Below, one piece after another: positions 8,319 to 20,216 of a stretch of 64,000 bases of DNA. Location: assembly GCF_963920485.1 (NCBI RefSeq), contig NZ_OY986431.1, forward strand, positions 682,001 through 746,000, in the 5' to 3' direction. Under the pieces are notes generated by a model. That model saw nothing but the letters and a program-made list of their open reading frames with translations, ran no database searches and had not been told where the DNA came from. Position 1 is the first letter of the stretch. Each line of letters begins with the position of its first letter. The stretch comes from Cyanobium usitatum str. Tous (GTDB lineage: Bacteria; Cyanobacteriota; Cyanobacteriia; PCC-6307; Cyanobiaceae). The translations under genes were made by a program, and so were the position numbers.

Positions 8319-9347
8319 ATGCGCCCTGTCTTGCGCTTTTCCTGGCTTCCCCTGGCTCTCCTGTCGCTGTTGCCCCTGGGAGTTGCCAAGGCGGCGACCC
8401 CGGCTCCGCTGCGCATCGGCGGCTCCAGCACAGTGTTTCCGGTGATGCAGGCAGCTGTTCAGGCTTATCAAAAAGCTGGTGCTAACCGCCAGGTGCGCTT
8501 TGAGCTCAAGGAAACGGGCACCTCTGCCGGCTTCCGCCAGTTCTGCAGCGGGCAGCTTTTCCTGGCTAACGCCTCCCGCCCCATCAGCGCCAAGGAGCTC
8601 AGGGCTTGTGCCGCCAAAGGGGTGAGCTTCCTTGAGCTGCCGATTGGTTTTGATGCGATCACGGTGGTGGTCAACCCTAAAAACACCTGGGCCAGCCGCA
8701 TCACCACCGGCGAGCTCTCCCGCCTCTGGAGCCAGGCGGCTGCTGGCAAGGTGACTCGCTGGAGCCAGGTGAACCTGGATTGGCCTGATCGCCCGATTCG
8801 CCTATGTGGCCCTGGCAAGGATTCTGGCACATTTGACTATTTCAATAAGGCTATAAATGGCAATGATAAAAATTCCCGTTCTGATGTATTTACTAGTGAA
8901 AATGACAACGATCTGGTTGCCTGCGTAGCTGGCAACCCTGATGCTCTTGGCTACTTTGGCTATGCCTACTTCCAAGCCAACAGCAAGCGACTAAAGGCCC
9001 TCAGCGTTGTAGGCAGTAAGGGTCCTGCCTATCCGTCACCACAGTCGGTTCAAAAGGAGAGCTATGTGCCCCTATCTAGGCCTCTCTTTATCTATGTGAA
9101 CGATCAGGCATTGCGCAGCCAGCCCGAACTGCGTAAATTTGTTACCTACACAATGCAAAATGGTTTGAAGCTGGTCAAGCAGGCGGGATATATCCCCATG
9201 CCTTCCAGTACCTACCGCCTGGTGGAAAGCAAGCTCTACCTCCAAGTGCTGGGCACGGCTTTTGGCGGCGATTTACCGGTGGGTCTTACCACCGGCCAAG
9301 CTTTGCAGCGCAGCCTAGATAGCATTAAGAAATCAGAATTCCGTTGA
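8319..9347 (+). CDS. sphX: Phosphate-binding protein, SphX type
   Basis: Periplasmic phosphate-binding protein for a Pst-type ABC importer, 342 aa from the ATG at 8319 (a GTG at 8304 is also in frame). A signal peptide is visible (MRPVLRFSWLPLALLSLLPLGVAKA). The mature part begins LRIGGSSTVFPVMQA, with the phosphate-binding GSSTV loop, then ELKETGTSAGFRQFCSG and a CGPGKDSGTFDYF loop. The long insert and the VSFLELPIGFDAITVVVNP segment match SphX rather than PstS. No pstCAB genes are visible. It is followed 7 bp later by the CHAD gene. A Pho-box-like site lies upstream. Confidence 0.85.
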   Translation: MRPVLRFSWLPLALLSLLPLGVAKAATPAPLRIGGSSTVFPVMQAAVQAYQKAGANRQVRFELKETGTSAGFRQFCSGQLFLANASRPISAKELRACAAKGVSFLELPIGFDAITVVVNPKNTWASRITTGELSRLWSQAAAGKVTRWSQVNLDWPDRPIRLCGPGKDSGTFDYFNKAINGNDKNSRSDVFTSENDNDLVACVAGNPDALGYFGYAYFQANSKRLKALSVVGSKGPAYPSPQSVQKESYVPLSRPLFIYVNDQALRSQPELRKFVTYTMQNGLKLVKQAGYIPMPSSTYRLVESKLYLQVLGTAFGGDLPVGLTTGQALQRSLDSIKKSEFR

Positions 9348-9354
9348 GTTCCGC

Positions 9355-10338
9355 ATGGTGTTGATGGATCGCTGCCGCGGTTTGGCCAGTGGTGCCTTTG
9401 CGCGGGAGCTGGTGCAGAAACAGGTCGCCAAGCTGGTGCAATTGCAGGCGCCGGTTGCGTCAGGAGAGGGCAGCGAGCCGCTGCATCAGATGCGGGTAGC
9501 AATGCGTCGGCTGCGCACCACCTTGATTCAGTTTGAGTCGGCCCTGCAGTTGCCAGCTGCTGTTAATGATCAGCGCCTGGCCAAATGGGTGCGCCGTTTG
9601 GGGCTGGCCCGGGATCTAGATGTTTTACGCGAACGCCTCGAAGATGGCTTCCTGCCCCAATTGCCGGCAGCGGAGCTGAAGGCCCTGCGCCCAGTTCTCA
9701 GGCAGTTGCGCCGCGAGCGTCAGCTAGCCCACGGCCATGTGGTGGAGGTGTTGCAAAGCCGCTCCTACCTAGAGGGGTTGGCTCAGCTTCAGCGCTGGCT
9801 GAAGGAGCCCGCCTTCACTTCGCTTGGTGAGCAACCGATTTCACAGTGGGTGCTGGAGTGGCAGGGGCCCGCAGTTTCGGGTCTTTTTCTGCATCCGGGT
9901 TGGCAGATCAGCAAGGATTCAGTTCAAAAGAATCCTGCTGAAACCGAGCAGTTGCATGAGCTGCGCCGCCAGCTCAAGCAGGTGCGTTATCTGCTGGAGA
10001 ATCTTGCTGCCTTGCAAGGTGCCGCTACGGAACCCTGGATTAGCCGCTTCAAGCAGGGCCAGGAGTTGCTGGGGGAGTGGAATGATCTGCAGGTGCTGCA
10101 AAGCGCCATCCACGACCAGGTGCCAGGACGGTTTGAAGACACCTTGCCCCAACTGGAGTGGCTGCTTGTGCAACACCAACGCCATTGCTGGCTGCAGTGG
10201 CGCGAGCTGGTGGATGAGTTGTTGCCTCAACGCCAGCGCCGCCGTCTGCGGCTTGCTTTGCTGGCGGAGCCGCTGCCTGCTGGGCCGCGATCTTGGCTTG
10301 GTGCTGGTTTAAGGCACGCCCTGGCCTGGCTTGGCTAG
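9355..10338 (+). CDS. CHAD domain protein (polyphosphate-associated)
   Basis: A 327-aa all-helical protein. The CHAD signature is at residues ~40-60: EPLHQMRVAMRRLRTTLIQF, with the conserved histidine and arginines, and a second half repeats the pattern (QLHELRRQLKQVRYLLENL). CHAD domains bind polyphosphate through conserved basic residues. The gene begins 7 bp after sphX and probably shares its transcript, so it may tie phosphate uptake to polyphosphate storage. That link is inference from context. No CYTH domain is present. Confidence 0.85.
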   Translation: MVLMDRCRGLASGAFARELVQKQVAKLVQLQAPVASGEGSEPLHQMRVAMRRLRTTLIQFESALQLPAAVNDQRLAKWVRRLGLARDLDVLRERLEDGFLPQLPAAELKALRPVLRQLRRERQLAHGHVVEVLQSRSYLEGLAQLQRWLKEPAFTSLGEQPISQWVLEWQGPAVSGLFLHPGWQISKDSVQKNPAETEQLHELRRQLKQVRYLLENLAALQGAATEPWISRFKQGQELLGEWNDLQVLQSAIHDQVPGRFEDTLPQLEWLLVQHQRHCWLQWRELVDELLPQRQRRRLRLALLAEPLPAGPRSWLGAGLRHALAWLG

Positions 10339-10341
10339 CAA

Positions 10342-10361
10342 AATGTGTCGCAGGACACATT
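10342..10361. other. Perfect 8-bp inverted repeat (hairpin or operator)
   Basis: AATGTGTC, loop GCAG, GACACATT lies just after the CHAD gene and about 95 bp before the porin start. No T-tract follows, so it is a weak terminator candidate. It could be an operator or mRNA-stability hairpin. Confidence 0.4.
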
Positions 10362-10456
10362 GTCTATGTCGCCCAGTTGCTCGTTTTGGCCTTGCTTTAT
10401 CGATAACTTGCCTTCGACTTCCTTTGTGAAGTCATCCCTATCGGTGTGAGGACCCG

Positions 10457-12037
10457 ATGAATCTTTCCAAAAAGCTGCTGCTAGCTCTAGCTGGCACCGG
10501 CATGATGGCTCCCATGGCCGCTTCGGCTCAAGAGCTGGCTTCGTTGAACGGCGCTGCCGCCATCAACGACTACATGCAACAGCAAGACGTTGACCGCTTC
10601 CGTGCTTGGGAATCCAAGAACCAAGTCACCAGCGTCACCCAGTTTTCCGACGTTCAGCCCACCGACTGGGCTTATCAAGCGCTGAGCAACCTGGTTGAGA
10701 AGTACGGCTGCGTGGCCGGCTACCCCAACGGCACCTACAAAGGCGGCCAGGCCATGACCCGCTATGAAGCGGCTGCCCTGCTCAACGCCTGTCTCGATCG
10801 CGTCACTGAAGTGACCGACGAACTGCAGCGCCTGATGGAAGAGTTCAAGGCTGAGCTGGCCACCCTGCGCGGCCGTGTCGATGGCTTGGAGAAGAAGGTG
10901 GGCAAGCTGGAGGCCCAGCAGTTCTCCACCACCACGAAGCTGCGTGGTGAAGTGAGCATGATTATCGGTGGATCTCCTGATTATGACGGTGATGGTTCAA
11001 CCAAAACCACCTTTAACTACGACGTCCGCTTGAGCTTTGACACCAGCTTCTCTGGTAAGGACTTGCTGCGGACCCGCCTGCGTAGTGGCAACTTTAACGA
11101 TGATCCTTTCGGCAGCAGCGGTAATGTATTCAAGCTAGATAAGGCTGAGGAAAATGCTGTTGATGGCGGCAACGCTGTTTCCATCGATCGTCTCTTCTAC
11201 ACTTTCCCTGTAGGCAATGAAGTGAAGCTTACGGTCGGCGCACTCGCCCGTAACACCGAGATGCTTTCCTTCATGCCAACGGCCTATAAATCTGGCATTC
11301 TCGACTTCTTCAACCTTGCCGGCGCGACGGGCACTTACAACAAAGCCACGGGTGCTGCTGCAGGCTTGTCTTGGAAGCAAAAAGTGAAGAAGGGCAATCC
11401 CTTCGCGACCTTCGACGTGAACTGGGTGTCGATGGCTGGAGGAGAGGGCGCTGGCTATGCAAACTCCGAAATTGGTGCCTTTAGCTCAGAAGGTGCCCAG
11501 AACATCCTGGCCCAGCTTGGTGTTAAAGGTCAGAACTGGGGTGCTGCAGTCGCCTACCGCTACGGCTCCGAAAATGCACGCCTGAGGGATCCCAACACCC
11601 CTTCCAGCGACTTTTTCCGTACTCTTGGCGAAGGTCAGGACAGCAACAGCGTCTCGCTTGCTGGCTTCTGGCAACCAATGGACGCTAAGTGGCTTCCCTC
11701 AATTTCTGGTGGCTTTAGCTACACCAACTACACCACCGGAGATGACCGGCCATCTGCAGACATCTGGTCGTGGATGGTTGGCCTTCAATGGAAGGATGTC
11801 TTCGTCAAGGGTAATAGCGCTGGCTTCGCAGTCGGCGCACCCCTTTACGTAACTAGCAGTTCTGACACCTCCGTCGAACAAGATGCTGGTTACATGTATG
11901 AACTGTTCTACAAATTTAGAGTATCCGACAACATTTCCGTTACTCCGGCCGTGTTCTGGATCACTAAGAACTATAATGACGGTAACGCTGGTCAAGGTAC
12001 TTATGGTGGCGTAATCCAAACCACCTTCAAGTTCTGA
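10457..12037 (+). CDS. Major outer-membrane porin with SLH domain (SomA/SomB, iron-uptake porin type)
   Basis: A 526-aa outer-membrane beta-barrel. The signal peptide is MNLSKKLLLALAGTGMMAPMAASAQ. An S-layer homology domain follows (residues ~65-120, DVQPTDWAYQALSNLVEKYG with the MTRYEAAALLNACLD end), which anchors to peptidoglycan-linked polymer. Next is a coiled coil (VTDELQRLMEEFKAELATLR) and then an OprB-like barrel of alternating beta strands ending in a terminal Phe (QTTFKF). This is the standard architecture of cyanobacterial porins. An AGGA-like ribosome site (GTGAGGACCCG) precedes the ATG. A clear terminator follows. Its place between sphX/CHAD and pstS suggests a phosphate-linked role, which is inference. 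Confidence 0.9.
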   Translation: MNLSKKLLLALAGTGMMAPMAASAQELASLNGAAAINDYMQQQDVDRFRAWESKNQVTSVTQFSDVQPTDWAYQALSNLVEKYGCVAGYPNGTYKGGQAMTRYEAAALLNACLDRVTEVTDELQRLMEEFKAELATLRGRVDGLEKKVGKLEAQQFSTTTKLRGEVSMIIGGSPDYDGDGSTKTTFNYDVRLSFDTSFSGKDLLRTRLRSGNFNDDPFGSSGNVFKLDKAEENAVDGGNAVSIDRLFYTFPVGNEVKLTVGALARNTEMLSFMPTAYKSGILDFFNLAGATGTYNKATGAAAGLSWKQKVKKGNPFATFDVNWVSMAGGEGAGYANSEIGAFSSEGAQNILAQLGVKGQNWGAAVAYRYGSENARLRDPNTPSSDFFRTLGEGQDSNSVSLAGFWQPMDAKWLPSISGGFSYTNYTTGDDRPSADIWSWMVGLQWKDVFVKGNSAGFAVGAPLYVTSSSDTSVEQDAGYMYELFYKFRVSDNISVTPAVFWITKNYNDGNAGQGTYGGVIQTTFKF

Positions 12038-12101
12038 TCTCCAAAACAGCCCAGACACTCCTCACCGCTTTCTCGTAGCTACAACTCACACACAACTTCG
12101 G

Positions 12102-12125
12102 CCCTCCAGCAATGGGGGGTTTTTT
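12102..12125 (+). terminator. Rho-independent terminator after the porin gene
   Basis: CCCTCC, loop AGCAAT, GGGGGG (one G-U pair), followed by a run of six T. It lies 65 bp after the porin stop codon. Confidence 0.85.
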
Positions 12126-12153
12126 ATTGCTTGCGTGGCGACTTTTCGCCAGT

Positions 12154-12172
12154 CTTGAACGCCCCTTAACCG
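12154..12172 (+). promoter_or_regulatory. Putative Pho box upstream of pstS
   Basis: CTTGAACG, spacer CCC, CTTAACCG form two 8-base direct repeats with 3-base spacing, the arrangement described for cyanobacterial Pho boxes. They lie 64 bp ahead of the pstS start. The second copy matches CTTAACC exactly. This predicts induction of pstS under phosphate limitation. Confidence 0.6.
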
Positions 12173-12235
12173 GGTGATAACGACTGGCGGGAGGCGATCT
12201 TGCTATTAATGAGGAGACCCCAAAAGTCTATTTCC

Positions 12236-13228
12236 ATGACCTTCGCCAAGAAGGCCTTGATTGCCGGCACTGTTGCAGCTATCGGTGCTGGCGCAGCTTC
12301 TGCCGTCCTTCCTGCGCTTGCTCAGGCCACTATCAGTGGTGCTGGTGCAACCTTTCCTGCCGCCTTCTACCAGCGCGCTTTCGCTGGTGTGGCCAACAAG
12401 GTGCGCGTCAACTACCAGTCGGTTGGTTCCGGCTCGGGAGTGCGTCAGTACGTAGCCGGCACCGTTGAATTCGGCGCCACCGACGAACCGATCAAGGCCA
12501 AGGAGGCTGCCAAGGTAAAGCGTGGGGTGATCCAGTTCCCCGCCGTGGGCGGCACCATCGCCATCGCCTACAACAAGGCCGACTGCAAGAACCTTAAGCT
12601 CACTCAACAGCAAGCTGTCGATATCTTCCTCGGCAAGATCAACACCTGGGATCAGCTCAAGTGTGGCAAGGGCAAGATCACCGTTGCCCACCGCTCCGAC
12701 GGCTCCGGTACCACCTTCGCCTTCACCAACAGCCTCTCTGCCTTCTCCTCTGAGTGGAAGAGCAAGGTGGGCGAAGGCAAGAGCGTTAAGTGGCCAGTTG
12801 GCGTGGGTGGTAAGGGCAACGAAGGCGTTTCGGGTGTGATTCAGAACACCCCTGGTGCCATCGGCTATCTCAACCAGAGCTACGTCAAAGGCGCGATCAA
12901 AGCCGCTGCTCTGCAAAACAAGGCCGGCAAATTCGTGCTGCCCACCGAGGAAAGCGGCGCTGCTGCCCTCAACAACATCAAGCTCGATTCGATGCTGGCC
13001 GGCGAAGAGCCCAATCCCTCAGGTGCCAACAGCTACCCGATCTCGACTCTGACTTGGATTCTGGCCTACAAGACCGGCAACGGCGACAAGGCTCCAGCTA
13101 TCCGTCAGGCTTTGATGTTCCTGCTAAGCCCTAAAGCCCAAGGTCAGGCTTCCAGCCTCGACTTCGTGCCACTTAAAGGCAGCATTCTCTCCGCGTCTAA
13201 GAAGGCCGTTGGCCAGATTGGCCGCTGA
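12236..13228 (+). CDS. pstS: Phosphate ABC transporter substrate-binding protein PstS
   Basis: A 330-aa periplasmic phosphate-binding protein from the ATG at 12236 (MTFAKKALIAGTVAAIGAG). An in-frame upstream ATG at 12209 gives an unlikely extension. A signal peptide runs to about residue 30 (VLPALAQA). Mature motifs are ISGAGATFPAAFYQRAF, VNYQSVGSGSGVRQY, FGATDEPIKAKEA and HRSDGSGTTFAFTNSLS, the last three lining the phosphate site. GAIGYLNQSYV follows. This is the classical PstS family. It is distinct from the SphX-type protein 4 kb upstream, so two phosphate-binding proteins flank the porin. A strong terminator follows. Confidence 0.95.
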   Translation: MTFAKKALIAGTVAAIGAGAASAVLPALAQATISGAGATFPAAFYQRAFAGVANKVRVNYQSVGSGSGVRQYVAGTVEFGATDEPIKAKEAAKVKRGVIQFPAVGGTIAIAYNKADCKNLKLTQQQAVDIFLGKINTWDQLKCGKGKITVAHRSDGSGTTFAFTNSLSAFSSEWKSKVGEGKSVKWPVGVGGKGNEGVSGVIQNTPGAIGYLNQSYVKGAIKAAALQNKAGKFVLPTEESGAAALNNIKLDSMLAGEEPNPSGANSYPISTLTWILAYKTGNGDKAPAIRQALMFLLSPKAQGQASSLDFVPLKGSILSASKKAVGQIGR

Positions 13229-13261
13229 GCATAGACTTCGTGCTTCATGCATACGAATGCC

Positions 13262-13284
13262 AAGGCCCCGCAAGGGGCCTTTTT
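13262..13284 (+). terminator. Rho-independent terminator after pstS
   Basis: AAGGCCCC, tetraloop GCAA, GGGGCCTT (perfect 8-bp stem), then a T-run. It lies 33 bp beyond the pstS stop. Confidence 0.92.
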
Positions 13285-13548
13285 ATTGGCTTGTTTTTTG
13301 GAGAGTTCCTGCTTTGGGCCCTCTTACCAAAGGCTTAGGAGCTAGTTGCTTGTTGGTGCTGTTTCACTGCTGAATCCCTTGCTGGCTGAGGTGTTTGAAT
13401 AGAAAATTGTATGTCGCAGCATCCATGGGCTCTGTATCAGCAGTGACATGGTCATTTCTATACCTGGCTATTCGGTAATCTCACCGTTATGTCGTTTATC
13501 GTGCCAAGTTTGTGAAATTTCCTCGGAAAACCTTGACAGGCTGAAGCT
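13285..13548. other. Intergenic spacer, no feature seen
   Basis: About 260 bp between the pstS terminator and the arsJ stop codon. I find no ORF above about 12 codons, no RNA gene and no strong hairpin. Confidence 0.6.
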
Positions 13549-14817
13549 CTAGCTCTCTAGATCAAATTTTGGATGTAGCTGCCGTGGCGGTGTTGGCAAG
13601 CGAGTGCTCACCATGGCAGCCAACGCAACCAACACTGCCGAGCTCCACAGGCAGGCTTGCAGGCCGCCCACCAGAAACAGGGCTCCCGATAGCACGGTGC
13701 CCAGCAGTCGGCCGGCGGCGTTGGCCATGTAATAGAAGCCCACGTTGAGGCTCACATCCTCCGCTTCCGTGTAGGCGAGGATCATGTAGCTGTGAATTGA
13801 TGAATTCATCGCAAACACCACGCCAAACACAGCAAGTCCCACCACTACTGCCACCCCAGGCTGGCCAACCTCACGCCACAGGGCAACCGCAATCAGGGCT
13901 GGAATAGCTGTGAGAACCGAACTCCAGAACTGCACTGCTGCTATCCCTGGAGGGGCGCTTTGGCCCCAAGCCCGTCGCAGAGCCGGTGCCGATCCCTGCA
14001 CGATTCCGTAGCCGATAACCCACAGGCCCATGAAGCCGCCCACCTCCCAGAAGCGCCAGCCGAGGGCGCTCTGCAGAAATACGGGTAGGGCCACCACAAA
14101 CCAAACGTCGCGAGCACCGAAAAGAAAGAAGCGCGCCAGCGAGAGCACGTTGATGCCGCTGCTCTTGGAAAATAGCGCCGTGAAGCTGGGCTTCTGTTTC
14201 ATCCTGCCGATATCCGCCGGCAGCACCAGTGTCATCAAGAAAGCCAAAAACAAGCCGGCGGCCATTGCTGCTACTGCGGCGTTGAAGCCAATGGTGGTGA
14301 GCAACACCCCGCCAAGAAAAAAGCCCACTCCCTTGAGTGCGTTTTTGGAACCGGTGAGAATCGCCACCCACTTGAATAGTTGACCCTCTCCCTTGCTGTG
14401 GTCTTCCGGCGTTTCGGCCACTACGGTTTTGATGGCGCTTTTGGCACTCATTTTGTTGAGATCCTTGGCTATGCCGCTGATCGCCTGGGCCACCATCACG
14501 TAGGCCACACTCCACCATTTGGGCCAGTCGTCGGCCACTGGGATCAGCATCAGCAGCGCCGCTACCTGCATTAAGGTGCCGCTCCAGAGAGTCAGCCGCA
14601 GCCCAAAGCGCGCGCCCAGCCAGCCGCCATAGAGGTTGGTGATGATGCCAAAAAACTCATAAAACAGAAATAGAAAAGCGATCTCAAGGGTGCTGTAGCC
14701 AAGCTCGTGGAAGTGGAACACCACGAGCATGCGCAGGGCACCATCGGTGAGGGTGAAGGCCCAGTAATTGGCCGTCACGATCGTGTATTGCTGCAGGGCT
14801 GAAAGGGCGCGGCTCAT
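13549..14817 (-). CDS. arsJ: Organoarsenical efflux MFS transporter ArsJ
   Basis: A 422-aa major-facilitator transporter with about 12 membrane segments. The N-terminus (TANYWAFTLTDGALRMLVVF, then HELGYSTLEIAFLFLFYEFF) and the loop AGIAKDLNKMSAKSAIKT (here SGIAKDLNKMSAKSAIKTVV) are typical of ArsJ. In characterised systems ArsJ exports 1-arseno-3-phosphoglycerate, an unstable product made from arsenate by a dedicated GAPDH. That GAPDH gene lies immediately upstream on the same strand (9-bp gap), so the pair should form one transcript controlled by the ArsR-type operator at 15.9 kb. Confidence 0.93.
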   Translation of the reverse strand: MSRALSALQQYTIVTANYWAFTLTDGALRMLVVFHFHELGYSTLEIAFLFLFYEFFGIITNLYGGWLGARFGLRLTLWSGTLMQVAALLMLIPVADDWPKWWSVAYVMVAQAISGIAKDLNKMSAKSAIKTVVAETPEDHSKGEGQLFKWVAILTGSKNALKGVGFFLGGVLLTTIGFNAAVAAMAAGLFLAFLMTLVLPADIGRMKQKPSFTALFSKSSGINVLSLARFFLFGARDVWFVVALPVFLQSALGWRFWEVGGFMGLWVIGYGIVQGSAPALRRAWGQSAPPGIAAVQFWSSVLTAIPALIAVALWREVGQPGVAVVVGLAVFGVVFAMNSSIHSYMILAYTEAEDVSLNVGFYYMANAAGRLLGTVLSGALFLVGGLQACLWSSAVLVALAAMVSTRLPTPPRQLHPKFDLES

Positions 14818-14826
14818 GGTTCTGGT

Positions 14827-15852
14827 TCAGCGCTCGTCTATCAGGGCCACATGGCTCACCAGATCGGCCATGCGAGAGCTGTAGCCCCACTCGTTGTCAT
14901 ACCAGGCGTACACCTTTAGCTGGGTGCCATTCACCACCATGGTCGAGGCGGCATCGATGATGGCGCTGCGATCATCATTTACATAATCAACTGACACCAG
15001 TGGCCTGGTTTCGTAGCCAAGAATGCCACGCAGTGCCCCGTTGGCTGCGACTTCAAAGGCACTATTTACCTCCTCCACTGTCACCTCGCGCATCAGTTCA
15101 AATACCGCATCCGTTAGGGAGGCATTCAGCAGCGGTACCCGCACGGCATGGCCGTTTAGTTTTCCTTGCAGCTCTGGAAAGATCATTCCAATTGCCTTTG
15201 CTGACCCCGTGGTGGTGGGGATCAGGCTTTGCATGCAGGAGCGGGCCCGGCGTAGGTCGCTTTTGAAACCATCCACCACTACCTGGGTGTTGGTGACGTC
15301 GTGCAAGGTGGTGATCGAGCCGTGCTTGATGCCAAAGCTCTCGTGAATCACCTTCACCACCGGCGCCAGGCAGTTGGTTGTGCAGGAGGCGGCGGTCAGC
15401 AGGCGGTGCTGGCGTGGGTCGTAGAGCTGGTGGTTGATACCGAAGACAACGTTGAGAGCCTCGGCCCCGGCGATCTCACCCTTCACTGGGCAGGCAACTA
15501 CCACCCGTTTGAGGCCCACCTGGTCGAAGTAGGGCTGGAGCGTTTCCGGTGTTTTGAACTTGCCGCTGCACTCCAGCACCATCTCCACGCCGGCTTCCCT
15601 CCAGGGCACGGCGGTTGGCTTGCTCTCTCTCGTGTAGCTCACCGCCTGGCTACCCACGAAGAAGCCCCGCGTATTTCCTTGCACCGCCTGTTGCCAGCGA
15701 CCATGCACGGAGTCGAAGGCGAGTAGGTGGGCTGCGGTTTGAGCATCACCGCCGCAGTCGTTGACGTGAACAAGCTCAATGCCGGGACGGCCCCACAAGG
15801 CCCTAAACACCAGGCGGCCGATGCGGCCAAAGCCGTTGATGCCGATTTTCAT
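14827..15852 (-). CDS. ArsJ-associated glyceraldehyde-3-phosphate dehydrogenase
   Basis: A 341-aa GAPDH family enzyme. The Rossmann start is [19 protein letters not shown]. The catalytic cysteine lies in [19 protein letters not shown], with the partner His in the later core and the C-terminal [12 protein letters not shown] segment. With arsenate in place of phosphate it would make 1-arseno-3-phosphoglycerate for ArsJ to export. Assignment to the arsenate branch rather than central metabolism rests on the adjacent arsJ and arsR. The ATG lies 51 bp from the palindromic operator shared with arsR. Confidence 0.92.
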   Translation of the reverse strand: MKIGINGFGRIGRLVFRALWGRPGIELVHVNDCGGDAQTAAHLLAFDSVHGRWQQAVQGNTRGFFVGSQAVSYTRESKPTAVPWREAGVEMVLECSGKFKTPETLQPYFDQVGLKRVVVACPVKGEIAGAEALNVVFGINHQLYDPRQHRLLTAASCTTNCLAPVVKVIHESFGIKHGSITTLHDVTNTQVVVDGFKSDLRRARSCMQSLIPTTTGSAKAIGMIFPELQGKLNGHAVRVPLLNASLTDAVFELMREVTVEEVNSAFEVAANGALRGILGYETRPLVSVDYVNDDRSAIIDAASTMVVNGTQLKVYAWYDNEWGYSSRMADLVSHVALIDER

Positions 15853-15903
15853 TGATCAGAGCCGACAATGGCGGCATGAGTCGTGAGACCCTAAATCAAT
15901 ATG

Positions 15904-15919
15904 AGTTGATTCATCAACT
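15904..15919. promoter_or_regulatory. Palindromic ArsR-type operator between divergent ars genes
   Basis: AGTTGAT, TC, ATCAACT is a perfect inverted repeat of 7-bp arms with a 2-bp centre, set between the start codons of gapdh (15852) and arsR (15931). A related half (AATCAAT) lies just upstream. ArsR/SmtB repressors bind such short dyads, and one site here could control both directions. Confidence 0.7.
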
Positions 15920-15930
15920 AAAATTGGTGC

Positions 15931-16257
15931 ATGAGTGTTCTAGATCACCCTGTGGCGCTTGAGCCTGCCAAGGCTCGGGCCCTGCTGAAGGCCATGGCCG
16001 ATCCCCTCAGGCTTCAGGTGCTTGAAGCCTTGGGGAGCGGTGAGCGCTGCGTTTGTGAACTCACCAGTGAGCTGGGCTTGGCCCAATCGAAGCTCTCTTT
16101 CCATCTCAAGGTGTTGCGGGAGGCTGGTTTGATTGAGGCACGAGATGAGGGCCGCTGGGTTTACTACAGCCTGCGCATCGATGCGATTGAGCAGTTGCGC
16201 GGCTGGCTAGGGGAGTTGGCCAGTCGCTGCGCCCAGCCTGCTACGCCCTGTTGTTGA
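15931..16257 (+). CDS. arsR: ArsR/SmtB-family arsenite-responsive repressor
   Basis: A 108-aa winged-helix regulator. The core is [20 protein letters not shown], then [20 protein letters not shown] with [20 protein letters not shown] and VYYSLR. The CVCEL segment in helix alpha-3 is the ELCVCDL-type As(III)-binding site of ArsR, and extra C-terminal cysteines (CAQPATPCC) may also bind As(III). It would repress both arms of the cassette and release on arsenite. The acr3 gene starts one base after its stop codon, so the two are translationally coupled. Confidence 0.93.
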   Translation: MSVLDHPVALEPAKARALLKAMADPLRLQVLEALGSGERCVCELTSELGLAQSKLSFHLKVLREAGLIEARDEGRWVYYSLRIDAIEQLRGWLGELASRCAQPATPCC

Positions 16258-16258
16258 A

Positions 16259-17278
16259 ATGGGATTTTTTGAGCGCTTCTTGAGTCTTTGGGTGGCACTG
16301 GCCATCATGGCTGGGGTCACCTTTGGAGCCCTTTTCCCTTCGTTTGCCGAGGCCGTTGCCGCCTTGGAATTTGCTCGGATCAACCTGCCGATTGGCCTGC
16401 TGATCTGGGGGATGATCTATCCAATGATGTTGGCAGTTGATTTCAATTCCCTTGGTGGACTCCGTCGTCAGCCGAAGGGATTGATCGTCACTGTGGTGGT
16501 GAATTGGCTTATCAAACCGCTCACGATGACGGCCCTTGCCTGGCTGTTCATTCGTGGTCTATTCAGTTCCTGGATTTCAGCTGAGATCGGTGATCAATAC
16601 GTCGCCGGCATGATTTTGCTTGGGGTGGCCCCCTGCACAGCCATGGTATTTGTGTGGAGCCGGCTATGTGATGGAGATGCTAATTATACCTTGGCGCAAG
16701 TGGCTATAAATGACCTGATCATGGTGTTTGCCTTTGCACCGATTGCAGCCCTTCTGCTGGGAGTGAGCAAGGTGATCGTGCCCTGGGACACTTTGGTTGC
16801 CGCAGTTGGTTTGTTTGTGGTGGTTCCCCTTGCGGCGGGCTGGCTTACCCGATTGATTTTGCGCTCCCCTGGGCGCATTGGGCGCCTAGAGCAGAGTCTC
16901 AAGCCCGTGGCAATTGGCAGTTTAATTGCCACTGTATTGGTGCTATTTATGGTGCAGGCTAGAGCGATCCTGGCCAACCCGCTGGCGCTTATTCTAATCG
17001 CTATTCCGCTAATTTTGCAAACTTATCTTGTCTTCTGGATTGGTGCCCAGTGGATGCGTTTTTGGCGCCAACCGCAAAAAGTTGCCGCGCCTGGCGCGAT
17101 AATAGGTGCTTCCAACTTCTTTGAACTGGCAGTGGCCGTGGCCATCAGCTTATTTGGACTTAACTCTGGTGCCGCTCTGGCCACTGTGGTGGGGGTGCTG
17201 GTGGAAGTTCCCGTGATGCTATCGCTAGTGGCGATTGCTAATCGCAACCGGACGCTATTTCCCTATCGTCCTAGCTAG
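16259..17278 (+). CDS. acr3: Arsenite efflux permease, ACR3 family
   Basis: A 339-aa inner-membrane protein with about ten TM helices. Diagnostic segments are [40 protein letters not shown] (with the essential cysteine in the APC motif) and [18 protein letters not shown]3 extrudes arsenite using the proton gradient. It follows arsR without a gap. Together with arsJ/gapdh the cell handles both As(III) and As(V). No arsenate reductase (arsC) is visible in this cassette. Confidence 0.95.
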   Translation: MGFFERFLSLWVALAIMAGVTFGALFPSFAEAVAALEFARINLPIGLLIWGMIYPMMLAVDFNSLGGLRRQPKGLIVTVVVNWLIKPLTMTALAWLFIRGLFSSWISAEIGDQYVAGMILLGVAPCTAMVFVWSRLCDGDANYTLAQVAINDLIMVFAFAPIAALLLGVSKVIVPWDTLVAAVGLFVVVPLAAGWLTRLILRSPGRIGRLEQSLKPVAIGSLIATVLVLFMVQARAILANPLALILIAIPLILQTYLVFWIGAQWMRFWRQPQKVAAPGAIIGASNFFELAVAVAISLFGLNSGAALATVVGVLVEVPVMLSLVAIANRNRTLFPYRPS

Positions 17279-17417
17279 GGAATCGAAATCGAAGTGCAGC
17301 AGCAGTTCTTTGAGGTCGAAACTCAATGAGTTATGAAGGTGGTGCGGGTTGGAGAGTCTGTGGCTCTTATGTCTCAATTTAAATAGATGGCCTAGGCAGA
17401 CTGGGCTTGTCAGTTAG

Positions 17418-20093
<2,676 letters not shown>

Positions 20094-20216
20094 GGAGCGG
20101 CTCAGGGCTTGAGATCAAGCCCTAGCGCATTTCCCATTGCCTGAGCTCGCGAAACACAAAACTGGGGTTGGATGGTGACGTCAGGGCCCACCAGCACCCT
20201 TTGGCAGGACAAGCCT

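Noticed and set aside
12206-12916. 236-codon open frame antisense to pstS
   Set aside because: Opposite strand of a clear PstS gene; low-complexity Gly/Ala/Val product caused by GC-rich codon bias.
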